Assembly (NCBI RefSeq): GCF_003626755.1
Contig: NZ_RBCJ01000002.1
Span: 992,001 to 1,056,000, forward strand
Direction: 5' to 3'
Origin: Ulvibacterium marinum
GTDB lineage: Bacteria; Bacteroidota; Bacteroidia; Flavobacteriales; Flavobacteriaceae
DNA: 64,000 nt
Part shown: piece by piece, positions 35,949 through 44,618 of the stretch
Layout: every line of letters begins with the position of its first letter
Position numbering within the stretch: position 1 is the stretch's first letter
Notes under the pieces: model-generated
What the model saw: the letters and a program-made list of their open reading frames with translations, nothing else
The model's database searches: none
What the model was told of the DNA's origin: nothing
Program-made: the position numbers and the translations under genes

Positions 35949-36401
35949 TCAGAACCATCGGCGCACATTGATACAGTACCGGCTATATTCTTTTCCAAAA
36001 ATCTTGAGCAACGCTTGCTCCTCAGGTATGATTTGAAATCGGTTCATATAGGCTACAAATCCAGCAGCGACCAAAGTATTAAAAGCATTGCCCAAAAGTA
36101 GGCCCAAAGCCAAGAGCAATAATAACATGGCCAAATACATTGGGTTTCTAGAATATTTGTAGAGTCCGGTTACTACCAAAGCCGAAGCCTTTTCAGGATT
36201 TGAGGGATCCACTGTGGTCCTTGCCCGATAAAACTGGAATATGGCCAAAACCGTAATAATAATGGCCATACCCAATAGGAAACTTATCAAGTACTCACGT
36301 CCAAAAAAATCAAAAGAACCAAAGGTCAGAAATTTGGTCACCAAATACATTAACAGTCCAAAGGATAAAAAGACAAGAACAGGCGGTACTTTCAGCTTCA
36401 C
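35949..36401 (-). CDS. Isoprenylcysteine carboxylmethyltransferase-like membrane methyltransferase
   Basis: The 150-residue membrane protein has about four transmembrane helices. It carries the SAM-binding signature of the ICMT/PEMT family at GLYKYSRNPMYLAMLLLLLA and the end motif IPEEQALLKIFGKEYSRYC. Bacterial members methylate diverse substrates, so the substrate is unknown. It is upstream of the satD operator array on the same strand. Its start is close to, and divergent from, rdgB. Confidence 0.88.
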   Translation of the reverse strand: MKLKVPPVLVFLSFGLLMYLVTKFLTFGSFDFFGREYLISFLLGMAIIITVLAIFQFYRARTTVDPSNPEKASALVVTGLYKYSRNPMYLAMLLLLLALGLLLGNAFNTLVAAGFVAYMNRFQIIPEEQALLKIFGKEYSRYCINVRRWF

Positions 36402-36431
36402 AACAAATAATTTTCAGAAGGCTAAAATTAG

Positions 36432-36439
36432 TATTTTTG
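36432..36439 (+). promoter_or_regulatory. -7 box of rdgB, implying a leaderless transcript
   Basis: TATTTTTG ends 5 nt before the rdgB ATG at 36445. As with rlmH, initiation past this box leaves almost no leader. It also excludes an in-frame upstream start at 36241. Confidence 0.55.
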
Positions 36440-36444
36440 AACTT

Positions 36445-37035
36445 ATGCGAATAGTATTTGCCACACATAATCCAAATAAAATAAGAGAAGTACTTCATTT
36501 ACTACCAAAACATATTGACCTTTTGTCCCTCACCGACATAGGTTGTGTTGAAGAAATTCCGGAAACAGGACAGACCCTTGAGGAAAATGCCCTATTAAAA
36601 GCACAATATGTTGTTCGTAATTATGGACACCCATGTTTTGCGGACGACACAGGACTCATTGTAGATGCCCTAGATGGGGCCCCCGGGGTATACTCAGCCC
36701 GATATGCCGGAACAAATAAAAATGCCGATGCAAATATGGCCAAGCTTCTTTCGGAAATGAAAAAAAAACCAAACCGTTCGGCACGGTTCAAAACCGTTAT
36801 TGCTTTATTCCTAGAAGGAGAACAACAGCTATTTACTGGAAAAGTAGAAGGTGAAATCATACATGAAAAAAAAGGCGAACAAGGTTTCGGTTATGATCCT
36901 GTTTTTAAACCTGTGAATTTTGACAAAACCTTTGCGGAGCTTCCCCTATCAGTAAAAAATAAAATTGGACATAGAGGAAAAGCCATCCGGAAATTGGTGG
37001 ATTATCTAAAGAATATAGACAATACTACGGAATAA
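36445..37035 (+). CDS. rdgB: Non-canonical purine NTP pyrophosphatase (RdgB/HAM1)
   Basis: The 196-residue enzyme removes ITP, dITP and XTP from the nucleotide pool. It begins MRIVFATHNPNKIREV and carries PETGQTLEENALLKA, CFADDTGLIVDALDGAPGVYSARYAG and the C-terminal GFGYDPVF plus SHR-like IGHRGKA. An in-frame upstream extension to 36241 is rejected because it antisenses the methyltransferase gene and lies before the -7 box. Confidence 0.96.
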   Translation: MRIVFATHNPNKIREVLHLLPKHIDLLSLTDIGCVEEIPETGQTLEENALLKAQYVVRNYGHPCFADDTGLIVDALDGAPGVYSARYAGTNKNADANMAKLLSEMKKKPNRSARFKTVIALFLEGEQQLFTGKVEGEIIHEKKGEQGFGYDPVFKPVNFDKTFAELPLSVKNKIGHRGKAIRKLVDYLKNIDNTTE

Positions 37036-37158
37036 GACGCGCTAGATTGTCGTAAAGGTATTTGTCGTACCTGGTACACCAAAACCATTGAGAACCTGAA
37101 TTAACTTCTACAAACCTCAAGGGCATTTCACAGCCCTTTCCATATTAATAAATAACCG

Positions 37159-37274
37159 TATCTTTGCCGCTTAATTAACGCCGCCGGTATGGCAGGTGTT
37201 GCGCTGAGTCCAATGGGTTATATACGATAATCGCTCTATGCAACACACATATTTGCGATTAAGTAAAACACATT
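37159..37274 (+). promoter_or_regulatory. Promoter and about 100-nt leader of the DEAD-box helicase gene
   Basis: A TATCTTTG -7 box lies at 37159-37166, with TTT 19 bp upstream. The roughly 100-nt leader that follows is GC-richer than the surroundings (for example CGCCGCCGGTATGGCAGG near 37179) and contains several possible pairings. Long structured leaders are common on cold-induced helicase mRNAs. I could not match it to a known RNA family. Confidence 0.5.
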
Positions 37275-39038
37275 ATGACAAAATTTGAAGCATTGGGGCT
37301 GCAACAGTCCCTTTTGAATGCTGTTTCCGATATGGGCTTCGAAACCCCCTCGGAAGTACAGGAAAAAGCAATCCCAATTTTATTGGAGGGAGAAACCGAT
37401 TTGGTAGCCCTGGCCCAGACGGGAACGGGAAAGACAGCAGCATTCGGGTTTCCCCTGATACAAAAAATCGACAGGGAAAGTAGAACTACCCAAGGACTTA
37501 TCCTATCCCCTACCCGAGAACTCTGTTTACAAATAACCAATGAAATGCAATCGTATTCCAAATACGAAAAAAGCATAAACACGGTTGCCATCTATGGAGG
37601 AGCGAGCATTACCGATCAGGCCCGACAAATTAAACGGGGGGCACAGATTGTAGTGGCAACGCCAGGAAGAATGAAAGATATGATAGGCCGTGGTCTGGTG
37701 GACATTTCAAAAATTGATTATTGTATTCTGGACGAAGCGGATGAAATGCTCAATATGGGCTTTTATGAGGATATTAAGGATATCCTTTCCAATACACCTA
37801 AAGAAAAATCCACATGGCTGTTTTCCGCAACCATGCCAAGAGAAGTGGCCCAAATTGCCAAAAAGTTCATGCACCATCCACAGGAAATAACTGTTGGCGC
37901 TAAGAATTCCGGGGTGGATACGGTACAGCACGAATTCTATGTAGTTGGCGGAAGGGATCGTTACCCAGCCTTAAAACGATTGGCGGATGCCAATCCCGAT
38001 ATATTTTCGGTTGTTTTTTGTAGAACCAAAAGAGATACCCAGAAAGTAGCCGAAAAGTTGATAGAGGACGGCTACAACGCAGGAGCGTTGCATGGTGACC
38101 TTAGTCAAAATCAACGTGACTTGGTGATGAACGCCTTTCGCAAGAAACAGATACAAATGCTAGTGGCAACAGACGTTGCCGCAAGAGGTATAGACGTCGA
38201 CGATATTACCCATGTAATCAATTACCAACTTCCCGACGAAATTGAAACTTACACGCACCGAAGTGGAAGAACTGGAAGAGCTGGAAAATCAGGGGTTTCC
38301 ATGGTCATTATCACCCGCAGTGAAATGCGCAAGATAAACGCCATCGAGAAAAAGATAAAACAGCAGTTTATTTCCAAAAAAATACCTACAGGTATGGAAA
38401 TCTGCGAAATACAACTGTACCATTTGGCCAGTAAGATTAAAAATACGGAGATCAACAAGGATGTAGAAAACTATCTCCCTGCAATATATGATGTCCTTAA
38501 TGGCATTGATCGGGAAGAGCTCATCAAAAAAATGGTCTCTGTAGAGTTCACGCGCTTTTCCAATTATTACAACAAGACCAAAGACCTGAATTCATCCGAT
38601 TCAGGGGAAAGAAGGGGAGGGAAGGATAATAATGCTTCCTTTTCCTCAAATGGATCCGTTCGTTATTTCATAAATGTCGGCGAAAGGGACGGATATGATT
38701 GGATGTCCTTGAAAGATTTTTTACGCGATACCGTTGGCCTGGACAAAGAAGATGTATACAAGGTAGATGTAAAGGAAAGTTTTTCCTTTTTCAATACGGA
38801 TAACGGTGTGTCCGAAAAAGTATTATCCACCTTTACAGATTTTAAGGTAGACGGACGGTTTGTGAATGTGGAAGTTTCCAACAACCCTGGAGGTGGACGT
38901 GGCAATCGAGGCGGCAAAGACAAAGGTCGTAGAAGGGATAAAGACCGGGGACGTGGTAAAAGAAGAGATCGCGGTCAAGGCCAGGCAACCTATTCGGGCA
39001 AAAGAAGGAGCAAAAAGAGAAAAAGTGATTTCTTTTAG
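37275..39038 (+). CDS. DEAD-box RNA helicase, DeaD/CsdA type with basic RG-rich tail
   Basis: The 587-residue ATP-dependent RNA helicase probably acts in ribosome assembly and RNA turnover in the cold. Motifs are AQTGTGKTAAFG (I), PTRELCLQI (Ia), DEADEML (II), SATMP (III) and HRSGRTGRAG (VI). A DbpA-like RNA-binding domain covers about 455-535 (FINVGERDGYDWMSLKDFLRD). The last 50 residues are a disordered basic tail rich in RG and RRDK. It is a single-gene unit with a long leader and a terminator. Confidence 0.95.
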   Translation: MTKFEALGLQQSLLNAVSDMGFETPSEVQEKAIPILLEGETDLVALAQTGTGKTAAFGFPLIQKIDRESRTTQGLILSPTRELCLQITNEMQSYSKYEKSINTVAIYGGASITDQARQIKRGAQIVVATPGRMKDMIGRGLVDISKIDYCILDEADEMLNMGFYEDIKDILSNTPKEKSTWLFSATMPREVAQIAKKFMHHPQEITVGAKNSGVDTVQHEFYVVGGRDRYPALKRLADANPDIFSVVFCRTKRDTQKVAEKLIEDGYNAGALHGDLSQNQRDLVMNAFRKKQIQMLVATDVAARGIDVDDITHVINYQLPDEIETYTHRSGRTGRAGKSGVSMVIITRSEMRKINAIEKKIKQQFISKKIPTGMEICEIQLYHLASKIKNTEINKDVENYLPAIYDVLNGIDREELIKKMVSVEFTRFSNYYNKTKDLNSSDSGERRGGKDNNASFSSNGSVRYFINVGERDGYDWMSLKDFLRDTVGLDKEDVYKVDVKESFSFFNTDNGVSEKVLSTFTDFKVDGRFVNVEVSNNPGGGRGNRGGKDKGRRRDKDRGRGKRRDRGQGQATYSGKRRSKKRKSDFF

Positions 39039-39051
39039 TTAATTGTATATT

Positions 39052-39078
39052 AAAAAATACGCCTAGGCGTATTTTTTT
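39052..39078 (+). terminator. Intrinsic terminator after the helicase gene
   Basis: The inverted repeat ATACGCC/GGCGTAT (TA loop) is flanked by six A residues and seven T residues, 14 nt after the stop. The A and T tracts extend the stem to 12 bp. Confidence 0.88.
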
Positions 39079-39116
39079 GTTTTGTTTCGTAGATTTATTT
39101 TGGAATTTTAAGGTTA

Positions 39117-39899
39117 ATGCGGAAATATCAAATATTTATCTTCTTTGTTTTTTTAAGCCTTATGGGGATTTCCCAAGAAGAGGAGGAACAGTTAGAAGAT
39201 GGTAAAATATCCGCAACGGTCATTAATGCACAGACCAGTGTACCCATGGAAAGTGTACATGTAGTAAACCTTAACCAAGTCCGGGGTACCATAACTAATG
39301 AAAATGGCCAATTTTCCATTACTGCCACTGTTAACGATACCCTGTATTTTTCTTTTTTAGGTTTTAAGTCACAGAAAATCCGGGTAACCAATGACATGTT
39401 CAAGTTCAAGGACACCAAAATTGCGCTTACGGAGCTGGCTTATGCATTGGAGGAGGTAATTGTTACACCTTACCAACTCACGGGCTATCTGGAGATTGAT
39501 GTGAAAAACCTTCCTATAAACAATGCATATCAATACAGTATTTCAGGACTTTCAGTTAGCTACGAAGCGGGCAATAAAAACCCTAGCGCCGTTACCAAAG
39601 TATTAGGTGCCATATTGAATCCAGCCGATTTACTTCGAAACCTCTTTGGCAAAAAGCCAAACCAGATGCGAAAATTGCGGAAGATGAAGGAGGACGATGA
39701 AATTCGGAATCTTTTGGCCTCAAAATTCGATAGGGAAACGTTGAGGGAATTCCTGCAACTGGAGAAGGTGGATATAGAGGATATCCTTAATAGTTGCAAT
39801 TATTCCAAATCTTTTATAAGGACCGCAAACGATCTTCAGATTCTGGATGCCATAAGCAGCTGTTACGAGGAATTTAAGGTTCTGAACAGAAAAAAATAA
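39117..39899 (+). CDS. Exported carboxypeptidase-like regulatory domain protein
   Basis: The 260-residue protein has a signal peptide (about 1-19, ending GISQ). A carboxypeptidase-like beta-sandwich follows (about 28-115; VINAQTSVPMESVHVV, GTITNENGQFSI, YFSFLGFKSQKIRV, EEVIVTPYQL). This is the kind of domain that precedes TonB-dependent receptors, but here no barrel follows. The remaining 140 residues are charged and helical and unknown. It is probably periplasmic or outer-membrane associated. It lies 45 nt before the amylase gene. Confidence 0.82.
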   Translation: MRKYQIFIFFVFLSLMGISQEEEEQLEDGKISATVINAQTSVPMESVHVVNLNQVRGTITNENGQFSITATVNDTLYFSFLGFKSQKIRVTNDMFKFKDTKIALTELAYALEEVIVTPYQLTGYLEIDVKNLPINNAYQYSISGLSVSYEAGNKNPSAVTKVLGAILNPADLLRNLFGKKPNQMRKLRKMKEDDEIRNLLASKFDRETLREFLQLEKVDIEDILNSCNYSKSFIRTANDLQILDAISSCYEEFKVLNRKK

Positions 39900-39944
39900 T
39901 TTTTTTGATTTCCCCACTGCATTTTATAGCTTTAGACAAAATAG

Positions 39945-41645
39945 ATGCCCATGAGAAAACTGCTTATTGCTAGTATCGTGCTCCCCATTTTTTTTGCCTG
40001 TAAAAACGAAAAAAAAGAATCCCCTCAAGAGACTATCGTTATGAGAGATTCCCTCCCCGAACCTAGGAATGAAAAGCCCTTTGTTTGGGAGGGTGCCAAT
40101 ATTTATTTTTTATTGACCGATCGTTTCAACAATGGAAATCCAAAAAACGACATCAATTTTGAAAGAACCGATTCCACAGGTACACTAAGAGGTTTTATGG
40201 GTGGGGACCTTGAAGGAATTACCCAAAAAATTGAAGAAGATTATTTTTCAGAGTTGGGCATAAATGCCATCTGGTTTACCCCGGTAATCGAACAAATTCA
40301 TGGTGCTACGGATGAAAGTACCGGTAACACCCATGGGTATCATGGGTATTGGGCAAAAGATTGGACGGCTCTGGATCCGAATTTTGGCACAAAGGAAGAT
40401 TTGGAAAATTTGGTCAAAACCGCCCACAAGAAAGGGATCCGGGTTCTCATGGATGTTGTTTTGAACCATACGGGGCCGGTGACACCAAAGGATTCCGTTT
40501 GGCCTGAAGAATGGGTACGGACGAATCCCACCTGCGAATTTACTACGTATGAGAATACCACCGCTTGCACTTTGGTGGATAATTTACCCGATATACGAAC
40601 AGAATCTGATGAACCGGTAGAACTTCCAGATGCTTTGCTTGCGAAATGGAAAGAAGAAGGAAGGTTGAGTCAGGAATTGGATGAATTGCAATTGTTCTTT
40701 GAACGTACAGGATATCCCAGGGCCCCAAGATTCTACATTATAAAATGGCTTACGGATTATATACATGACTTAGGAATTGATGGATATAGAGTGGACACGG
40801 TGAAACATGTGAACGAAAATGCTTGGGCCGATCTATACAAAGAGGCTACGCATGCCTTTGACACTTGGAAGAAAAAACATCCCGATGATATTCTAGATGA
40901 TGCCCCTTTTTATATGGTGGGTGAAGTTTACAATTACGGTATCTCAGGCGGAAGGGAGTTCGATTTTGGCGATAGGAAAGTGGATTTTTTTAACTACGGT
41001 TTTAAAAGTCTTATCAACTTTGAGTTAAAAGAGGATGCCCAACAGGGCTACGAAACAATTTTTAAAAAGTATAGCAGCCTCTTACACACCAAACTAAAGA
41101 ATAAGAGCGTGGTAAACTACCTCACCTCACACGATGATGGGGAACCGTATGACATGGAAAGGAAAGACCCCATAAGGTCGGCCAATGTACTTTTACTTAC
41201 CCCAGGCGCATCTCAAGTATATTATGGGGACGAAACTGCAAGAAGTCTTGTCATTGATGGAAGTGTGGGGGACGCTACCTTACGTTCATTCATGAACTGG
41301 GAAGAATTGGATAGTCTATCCACAACCCAAAACACCCTTGTTCATTGGCAAAAATTAGGGAAATTTAGGCGAGATCATCCAGCAATTGGAGCGGGAAAAC
41401 ACAAAAGATTGGGCAAAAAACCATATGTTTTTAGCAGAACCTACATGGATGGGGAATTCAAGGACAAGGTGGTTATAGGTTTGGATCTTCCTAAAGGGAA
41501 AAAATCACTTTGGGTCAAAGGTTTCTTTGGAGATGGCACCAAACTTTACGACACCTATTCCGAAACAGAGGTTGAGGTACGGAATGGCAAAGTCCTTTTG
41601 GAAAATGACAATACTATTGCATTATTGGAATTGGCAAACAATTAG
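39945..41645 (+). CDS. Alpha-amylase family (GH13) lipoprotein
   Basis: The 566-residue lipoprotein has a signal ending IFFAC (Cys19). It has a GH13 catalytic barrel with the four family regions: RVLMDVVLNH (I), GYRVDTVKH with the nucleophile Asp (II), YMVGEVY with the acid Glu (III) and YLTSHDDGEP (IV). A C-terminal beta-domain follows from about residue 480. It hydrolyses alpha-1,4-glucans, probably at the cell surface or in the periplasm. No SusC/SusD pair is adjacent, so it is not part of a visible utilisation locus. The ATG at 39951 is an alternative start. Confidence 0.93.
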   Translation: MPMRKLLIASIVLPIFFACKNEKKESPQETIVMRDSLPEPRNEKPFVWEGANIYFLLTDRFNNGNPKNDINFERTDSTGTLRGFMGGDLEGITQKIEEDYFSELGINAIWFTPVIEQIHGATDESTGNTHGYHGYWAKDWTALDPNFGTKEDLENLVKTAHKKGIRVLMDVVLNHTGPVTPKDSVWPEEWVRTNPTCEFTTYENTTACTLVDNLPDIRTESDEPVELPDALLAKWKEEGRLSQELDELQLFFERTGYPRAPRFYIIKWLTDYIHDLGIDGYRVDTVKHVNENAWADLYKEATHAFDTWKKKHPDDILDDAPFYMVGEVYNYGISGGREFDFGDRKVDFFNYGFKSLINFELKEDAQQGYETIFKKYSSLLHTKLKNKSVVNYLTSHDDGEPYDMERKDPIRSANVLLLTPGASQVYYGDETARSLVIDGSVGDATLRSFMNWEELDSLSTTQNTLVHWQKLGKFRRDHPAIGAGKHKRLGKKPYVFSRTYMDGEFKDKVVIGLDLPKGKKSLWVKGFFGDGTKLYDTYSETEVEVRNGKVLLENDNTIALLELANN

Positions 41646-41805
41646 GTGAAATTTTTTTTATTAATCCAAGAAAGAAACAAGTTGTTTAACTGATTTGCTA
41701 TAGTACCTTTTCCGTCAATGAGTTACAAATCACGATACGCGAACCCTAATAATTTTTGAATAAGGATTCAAATATATCTATCTCTGACGCCTATTCCAGA
41801 AAAGT

Positions 41806-42192
41806 TCAGCTTCTGGAATGAAAAGCAATCCTATTGTTTTCAGTGTCCTCTACCAGGGCCATAAAGCCGTGGCCGTCTCCAATTTCTGTTTTTCCCTTTA
41901 AAATTGTACCACCTACCCCTTCTACCCTAGCGAGTTCTATGTCAACATCTTCGCTCGAAAAATAAATTAAGGGCCCATGGGTAGGGCTGGCATTATACAT
42001 TTCATGCTGGACCAAAGAACCTGTCGCCCCGGGCTTATTAGGTGCATTTGGAAACCACCCCATTATAAATCCATCCAGGTCATGGACGGAAATTGTGATA
42101 TCAAAGACCGTCTCATAAAATTTCTTGGCCCGCTCCATGTTGGTCACGGGTATTTCAAACCACCCTACCATATTGTAATCCATACCTTTCAT
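41806..42192 (-). CDS. VOC superfamily protein (glyoxalase-like)
   Basis: The 128-residue protein begins with the VOC strand-helix (VGWFEIPVTNMERAKKFYETVFD) and ends with GFMALVEDTENNRIAFHS. It resembles the subgroup annotated as predicted lactoylglutathione-lyase-like enzymes. The reaction is unknown. Its first ATG overlaps the SRPBCC stop by 4 nt (ATGA), so the two are translationally coupled; an ATG 9 nt later at 42183 is also possible. The 160 bp before its 3' end toward the amylase hold nothing I recognise. Confidence 0.85.
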   Translation of the reverse strand: MKGMDYNMVGWFEIPVTNMERAKKFYETVFDITISVHDLDGFIMGWFPNAPNKPGATGSLVQHEMYNASPTHGPLIYFSSEDVDIELARVEGVGGTILKGKTEIGDGHGFMALVEDTENNRIAFHSRS

Positions 42193-42713
42193 TTTTCGAG
42201 ATTTGACTTCAGGGTAGCAAGCCCCTCTTCAAAATCCTTTCCTACCATTTTGTCCATGCTCATAAACAACATCATAATACTCATAGGAAACTTGTTTTTA
42301 CCAGTAAATCCCCAGGTAACTTTGGTTTGCCCATCTCCACCCTTGACCTCCATATAACAATCCGAGGTGGATTTCCATGGCTTTAAAAAACGTAGCTCGG
42401 ATTCTACTCGCTCACCTTCTACAATTTTGGTAATTTCCTGTTCTCCTTCCCCCACATCTTTATTGCCGTTCCAATAACTCGTTGCTCCAACTTCTCCATC
42501 CGTTCCCGTGAATTTCTTCTCCATATTGGGATCTTTCTTTGCCCATGGAGACCACTCATCCATCTTTTTCAACGATCTTAGGTATTCAAAAACTTCTCCT
42601 TTTGGCCTGGAAATATTGATTGATCTGGAAACATCATAGGTCTTTGGTGCCAATAATGCCAATACTAAAAGTAATAAAATGATTCCCGCTAGAATGTAAA
42701 GTATAATAGTCAT
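42189..42713 (-). CDS. SRPBCC family protein with N-terminal membrane anchor
   Basis: The 174-residue protein has one transmembrane helix (about 3-22, ILYILAGIILLLLVLALLA) followed by a polyketide-cyclase/START-like SRPBCC domain. That domain is seen as VSRSINISRPKGEVFEYLRSLKKMDEWSPW and the C-terminal GKDFEEGLATLKSNLE. It binds a hydrophobic ligand in this fold; the ligand is unknown. It is coupled to the downstream VOC gene. Confidence 0.88.
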   Translation of the reverse strand: MTIILYILAGIILLLLVLALLAPKTYDVSRSINISRPKGEVFEYLRSLKKMDEWSPWAKKDPNMEKKFTGTDGEVGATSYWNGNKDVGEGEQEITKIVEGERVESELRFLKPWKSTSDCYMEVKGGDGQTKVTWGFTGKNKFPMSIMMLFMSMDKMVGKDFEEGLATLKSNLEK

Positions 42714-42763
42714 TTGCTTAATTATTAGTTAGTTATTGGAACAATGTAAGAAAAAAATCAATT

Positions 42764-43414
42764 CTAGCTATGGTATCTTTTTAATATTTCCTCTATGCTT
42801 TTAATAGACTTTTTGGTCCAGTCCAATCGTTTTTCCAATTTTTCCTTTTCCGTCAATTGCCAGGAAAGCTTTGATTTTCTTAACTTTTCGGTAAGGACTT
42901 GAAGCAATATCGCGGCGGATACCGAAACATTTAGACTTTCAGTAAATCCGACCATAGGTATTTTCAAAAACCCATCTGCTGCATGGATAACCTCATTGCT
43001 AAGCCCTTCCTTTTCGGTACCGAAGAATAGTGCGAGCTTAGTATTAATTTGGAAATCTTGCAATAAACAGGAATCTATATGAGGTGTTGTGGCAATAATT
43101 TGGTAACCGTCTCCTTTTAACCTAGCCAGGCAATCCTTGGAATCATCATAACGATGTACATCTACCCATTGCTGCGCTCCCATGGCAATATTCTTGTCCA
43201 ATCGTTTTCCAAAGCGACTTTCGATAACATGGGCCTCTTGTATCCCGAAAACCTCACAGCTACGAATTATTGCACTTGTATTGTGGAACTGGAATACGTC
43301 CTCGATGGCAACGGTAACATACTTGGTGCGCTTTTCCAAAATCTCCAAGAATCGATTCTTGCGCTCAGGACTAATAAACCCCTCCAAATACGTTAAAAGT
43401 TTTGGGTCTGTCAT
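42764..43414 (-). CDS. trmH: tRNA 2'-O-methyltransferase, TrmH/SpoU family
   Basis: The 216-residue SPOUT enzyme most resembles TrmH (tRNA Gm18). Motif 1 is in EDVFQFHNTSAIIRSCEVFG. The knot motifs are LALFFGTEKEGLSNEV and IPMVGFTESLNVSVSAAILL. A basic C-terminal helix (KEKLEKRLDWTKKSIKSIEE) fits tRNA binding. A different RNA target within the family cannot be excluded. It is divergent from the sirtuin gene. Confidence 0.9.
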   Translation of the reverse strand: MTDPKLLTYLEGFISPERKNRFLEILEKRTKYVTVAIEDVFQFHNTSAIIRSCEVFGIQEAHVIESRFGKRLDKNIAMGAQQWVDVHRYDDSKDCLARLKGDGYQIIATTPHIDSCLLQDFQINTKLALFFGTEKEGLSNEVIHAADGFLKIPMVGFTESLNVSVSAAILLQVLTEKLRKSKLSWQLTEKEKLEKRLDWTKKSIKSIEEILKRYHS

Positions 43415-43449
43415 ATGCCGAATATAATAAAAACCTTATTTTTAAAACG

Positions 43450-44145
43450 ATGAGGAAAAAAGTAGTCGTCTTGACCGGGGCAGGTGTAAGTGCCGAAAGC
43501 GGTATCAAAACATTCCGTGATGCAGATGGCCTATGGGAAGGGCACGATGTTATGGAGGTGGCATCCCCAAATGGCTTTGCCAGCAACCCGAAATTGGTAT
43601 TGGATTTCTATAACCAAAGACGTAGACAACTTTTAGAGGTGTCCCCCAATGAGGCGCATATGGCATTGGCAAATTTGGAGGCACATTTTAAAACAACGAT
43701 CATTACCCAGAACATAGACGATTTGCATGAAAGGGCGGGAAGCACTGATGTGGTGCATTTGCATGGAGAATTATTCAAAGTACGAAGTACAGGAAACCAA
43801 AACCTGATTCTAGATTGGAAAAAGGATTTGAACTGGGGTGATGTATGTGAGGATGGCCATCAATTGCGCCCCCATATCGTATGGTTTGGGGAACAGGTGC
43901 CTATGATAGAGAAGGCCATCGAAATCACCCAAAATGCCGACGCATTGCTTATAATCGGAACTTCCATGCAAGTATATCCGGCAGCGGGATTAATACAGTA
44001 CACCCCAGACGGAATACCCATTTACTTCATTGATCCAAAGCCTAACCTAGCGTCGAACAATCATGAAAATCTGGTAGTTTTAGCAGAAAAGGCTTCGGTA
44101 GGAGTGCCTATTGCGGTATCTCGTTTAATTGATACAATAACCTAG
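43450..44145 (+). CDS. Sir2-family NAD-dependent protein deacylase without zinc cysteines
   Basis: The 231-residue class III (SIRT5/CobB-like) sirtuin has NAD motifs TGAGVSAESGIKTFRD and TQNIDDLHERAG, catalytic His in VHLHGEL, and IIGTSMQVYPAAG. The FYNQRRRQL segment has the Tyr and Arg that give preference for succinyl or malonyl lysine. Only one cysteine exists in the whole protein (DVCEDG), so the usual four-cysteine zinc site is absent. The start at 43450 begins the family sequence. It overlaps the convergent haem-binding gene by 38 nt. Confidence 0.9.
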   Translation: MRKKVVVLTGAGVSAESGIKTFRDADGLWEGHDVMEVASPNGFASNPKLVLDFYNQRRRQLLEVSPNEAHMALANLEAHFKTTIITQNIDDLHERAGSTDVVHLHGELFKVRSTGNQNLILDWKKDLNWGDVCEDGHQLRPHIVWFGEQVPMIEKAIEITQNADALLIIGTSMQVYPAAGLIQYTPDGIPIYFIDPKPNLASNNHENLVVLAEKASVGVPIAVSRLIDTIT

Positions 44146-44581
44146 TCTTTTTAGCCCATGCGATTATAGACTCGCGTTGCTCGTTGGTCAATCTTGCATT
44201 TTCGTGAGTCCAGGTATATTCTTTTAACGGCATTTCGTCATTCTCTATCATCTCAATTACCTCTTCTAGTTTATGGTCCTTCTTTTTGACGGAATAATCA
44301 TCCCAAGCAGAAAAATTCAAATGTTTTTTGCCATCCTTCACATGATTGGCCAACCAAAATGAAATTGGAGCAACGTTATTGTACCAAGGATATACGGTAT
44401 TGTTGCTATGGCAGTCATAGCAGGTTTCTTCCAATACAATCCTTAATTCCGGCGCGGGGTTGGTCTCTGCTAGAAAAATTTCAGTGTGATTGCCATGTGC
44501 TAAGTTCTTTTCCGGCCTAAAAAACTGGATGGCTATTAAAATCGCCAATAGCGCTAAAGAAATTTTTTTTACTGTTTTCAT
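44108..44581 (-). CDS. Haem-binding domain (cytochrome c-like) exported protein
   Basis: The 157-residue protein has an N-terminal membrane segment or signal (about 5-22) and one covalent haem site CYDCH with NNTVYPWYNNVAPISFWLANHV after it, the haem-binding domain pattern common in Bacteroidota. It probably carries electrons or senses redox state in the periplasm. The ATG at 44581 starts the signal; a longer reading to 44626 is unlikely. It is divergent from the HEAT-like gene and its 3' end overlaps the sirtuin gene. Confidence 0.88.
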   Translation of the reverse strand: MKTVKKISLALLAILIAIQFFRPEKNLAHGNHTEIFLAETNPAPELRIVLEETCYDCHSNNTVYPWYNNVAPISFWLANHVKDGKKHLNFSAWDDYSVKKKDHKLEEVIEMIENDEMPLKEYTWTHENARLTNEQRESIIAWAKKTRLLYQLNEIPQ

Positions 44582-44618
44582 GATTTTATATTTGAGGCAA
44601 GGTGAAAATACAATTTTT

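Noticed and set aside
36241-36444. An N-terminal extension of rdgB
   Set aside because: It would lie antisense to the methyltransferase gene and upstream of the -7 box, and the added residues do not resemble the family.
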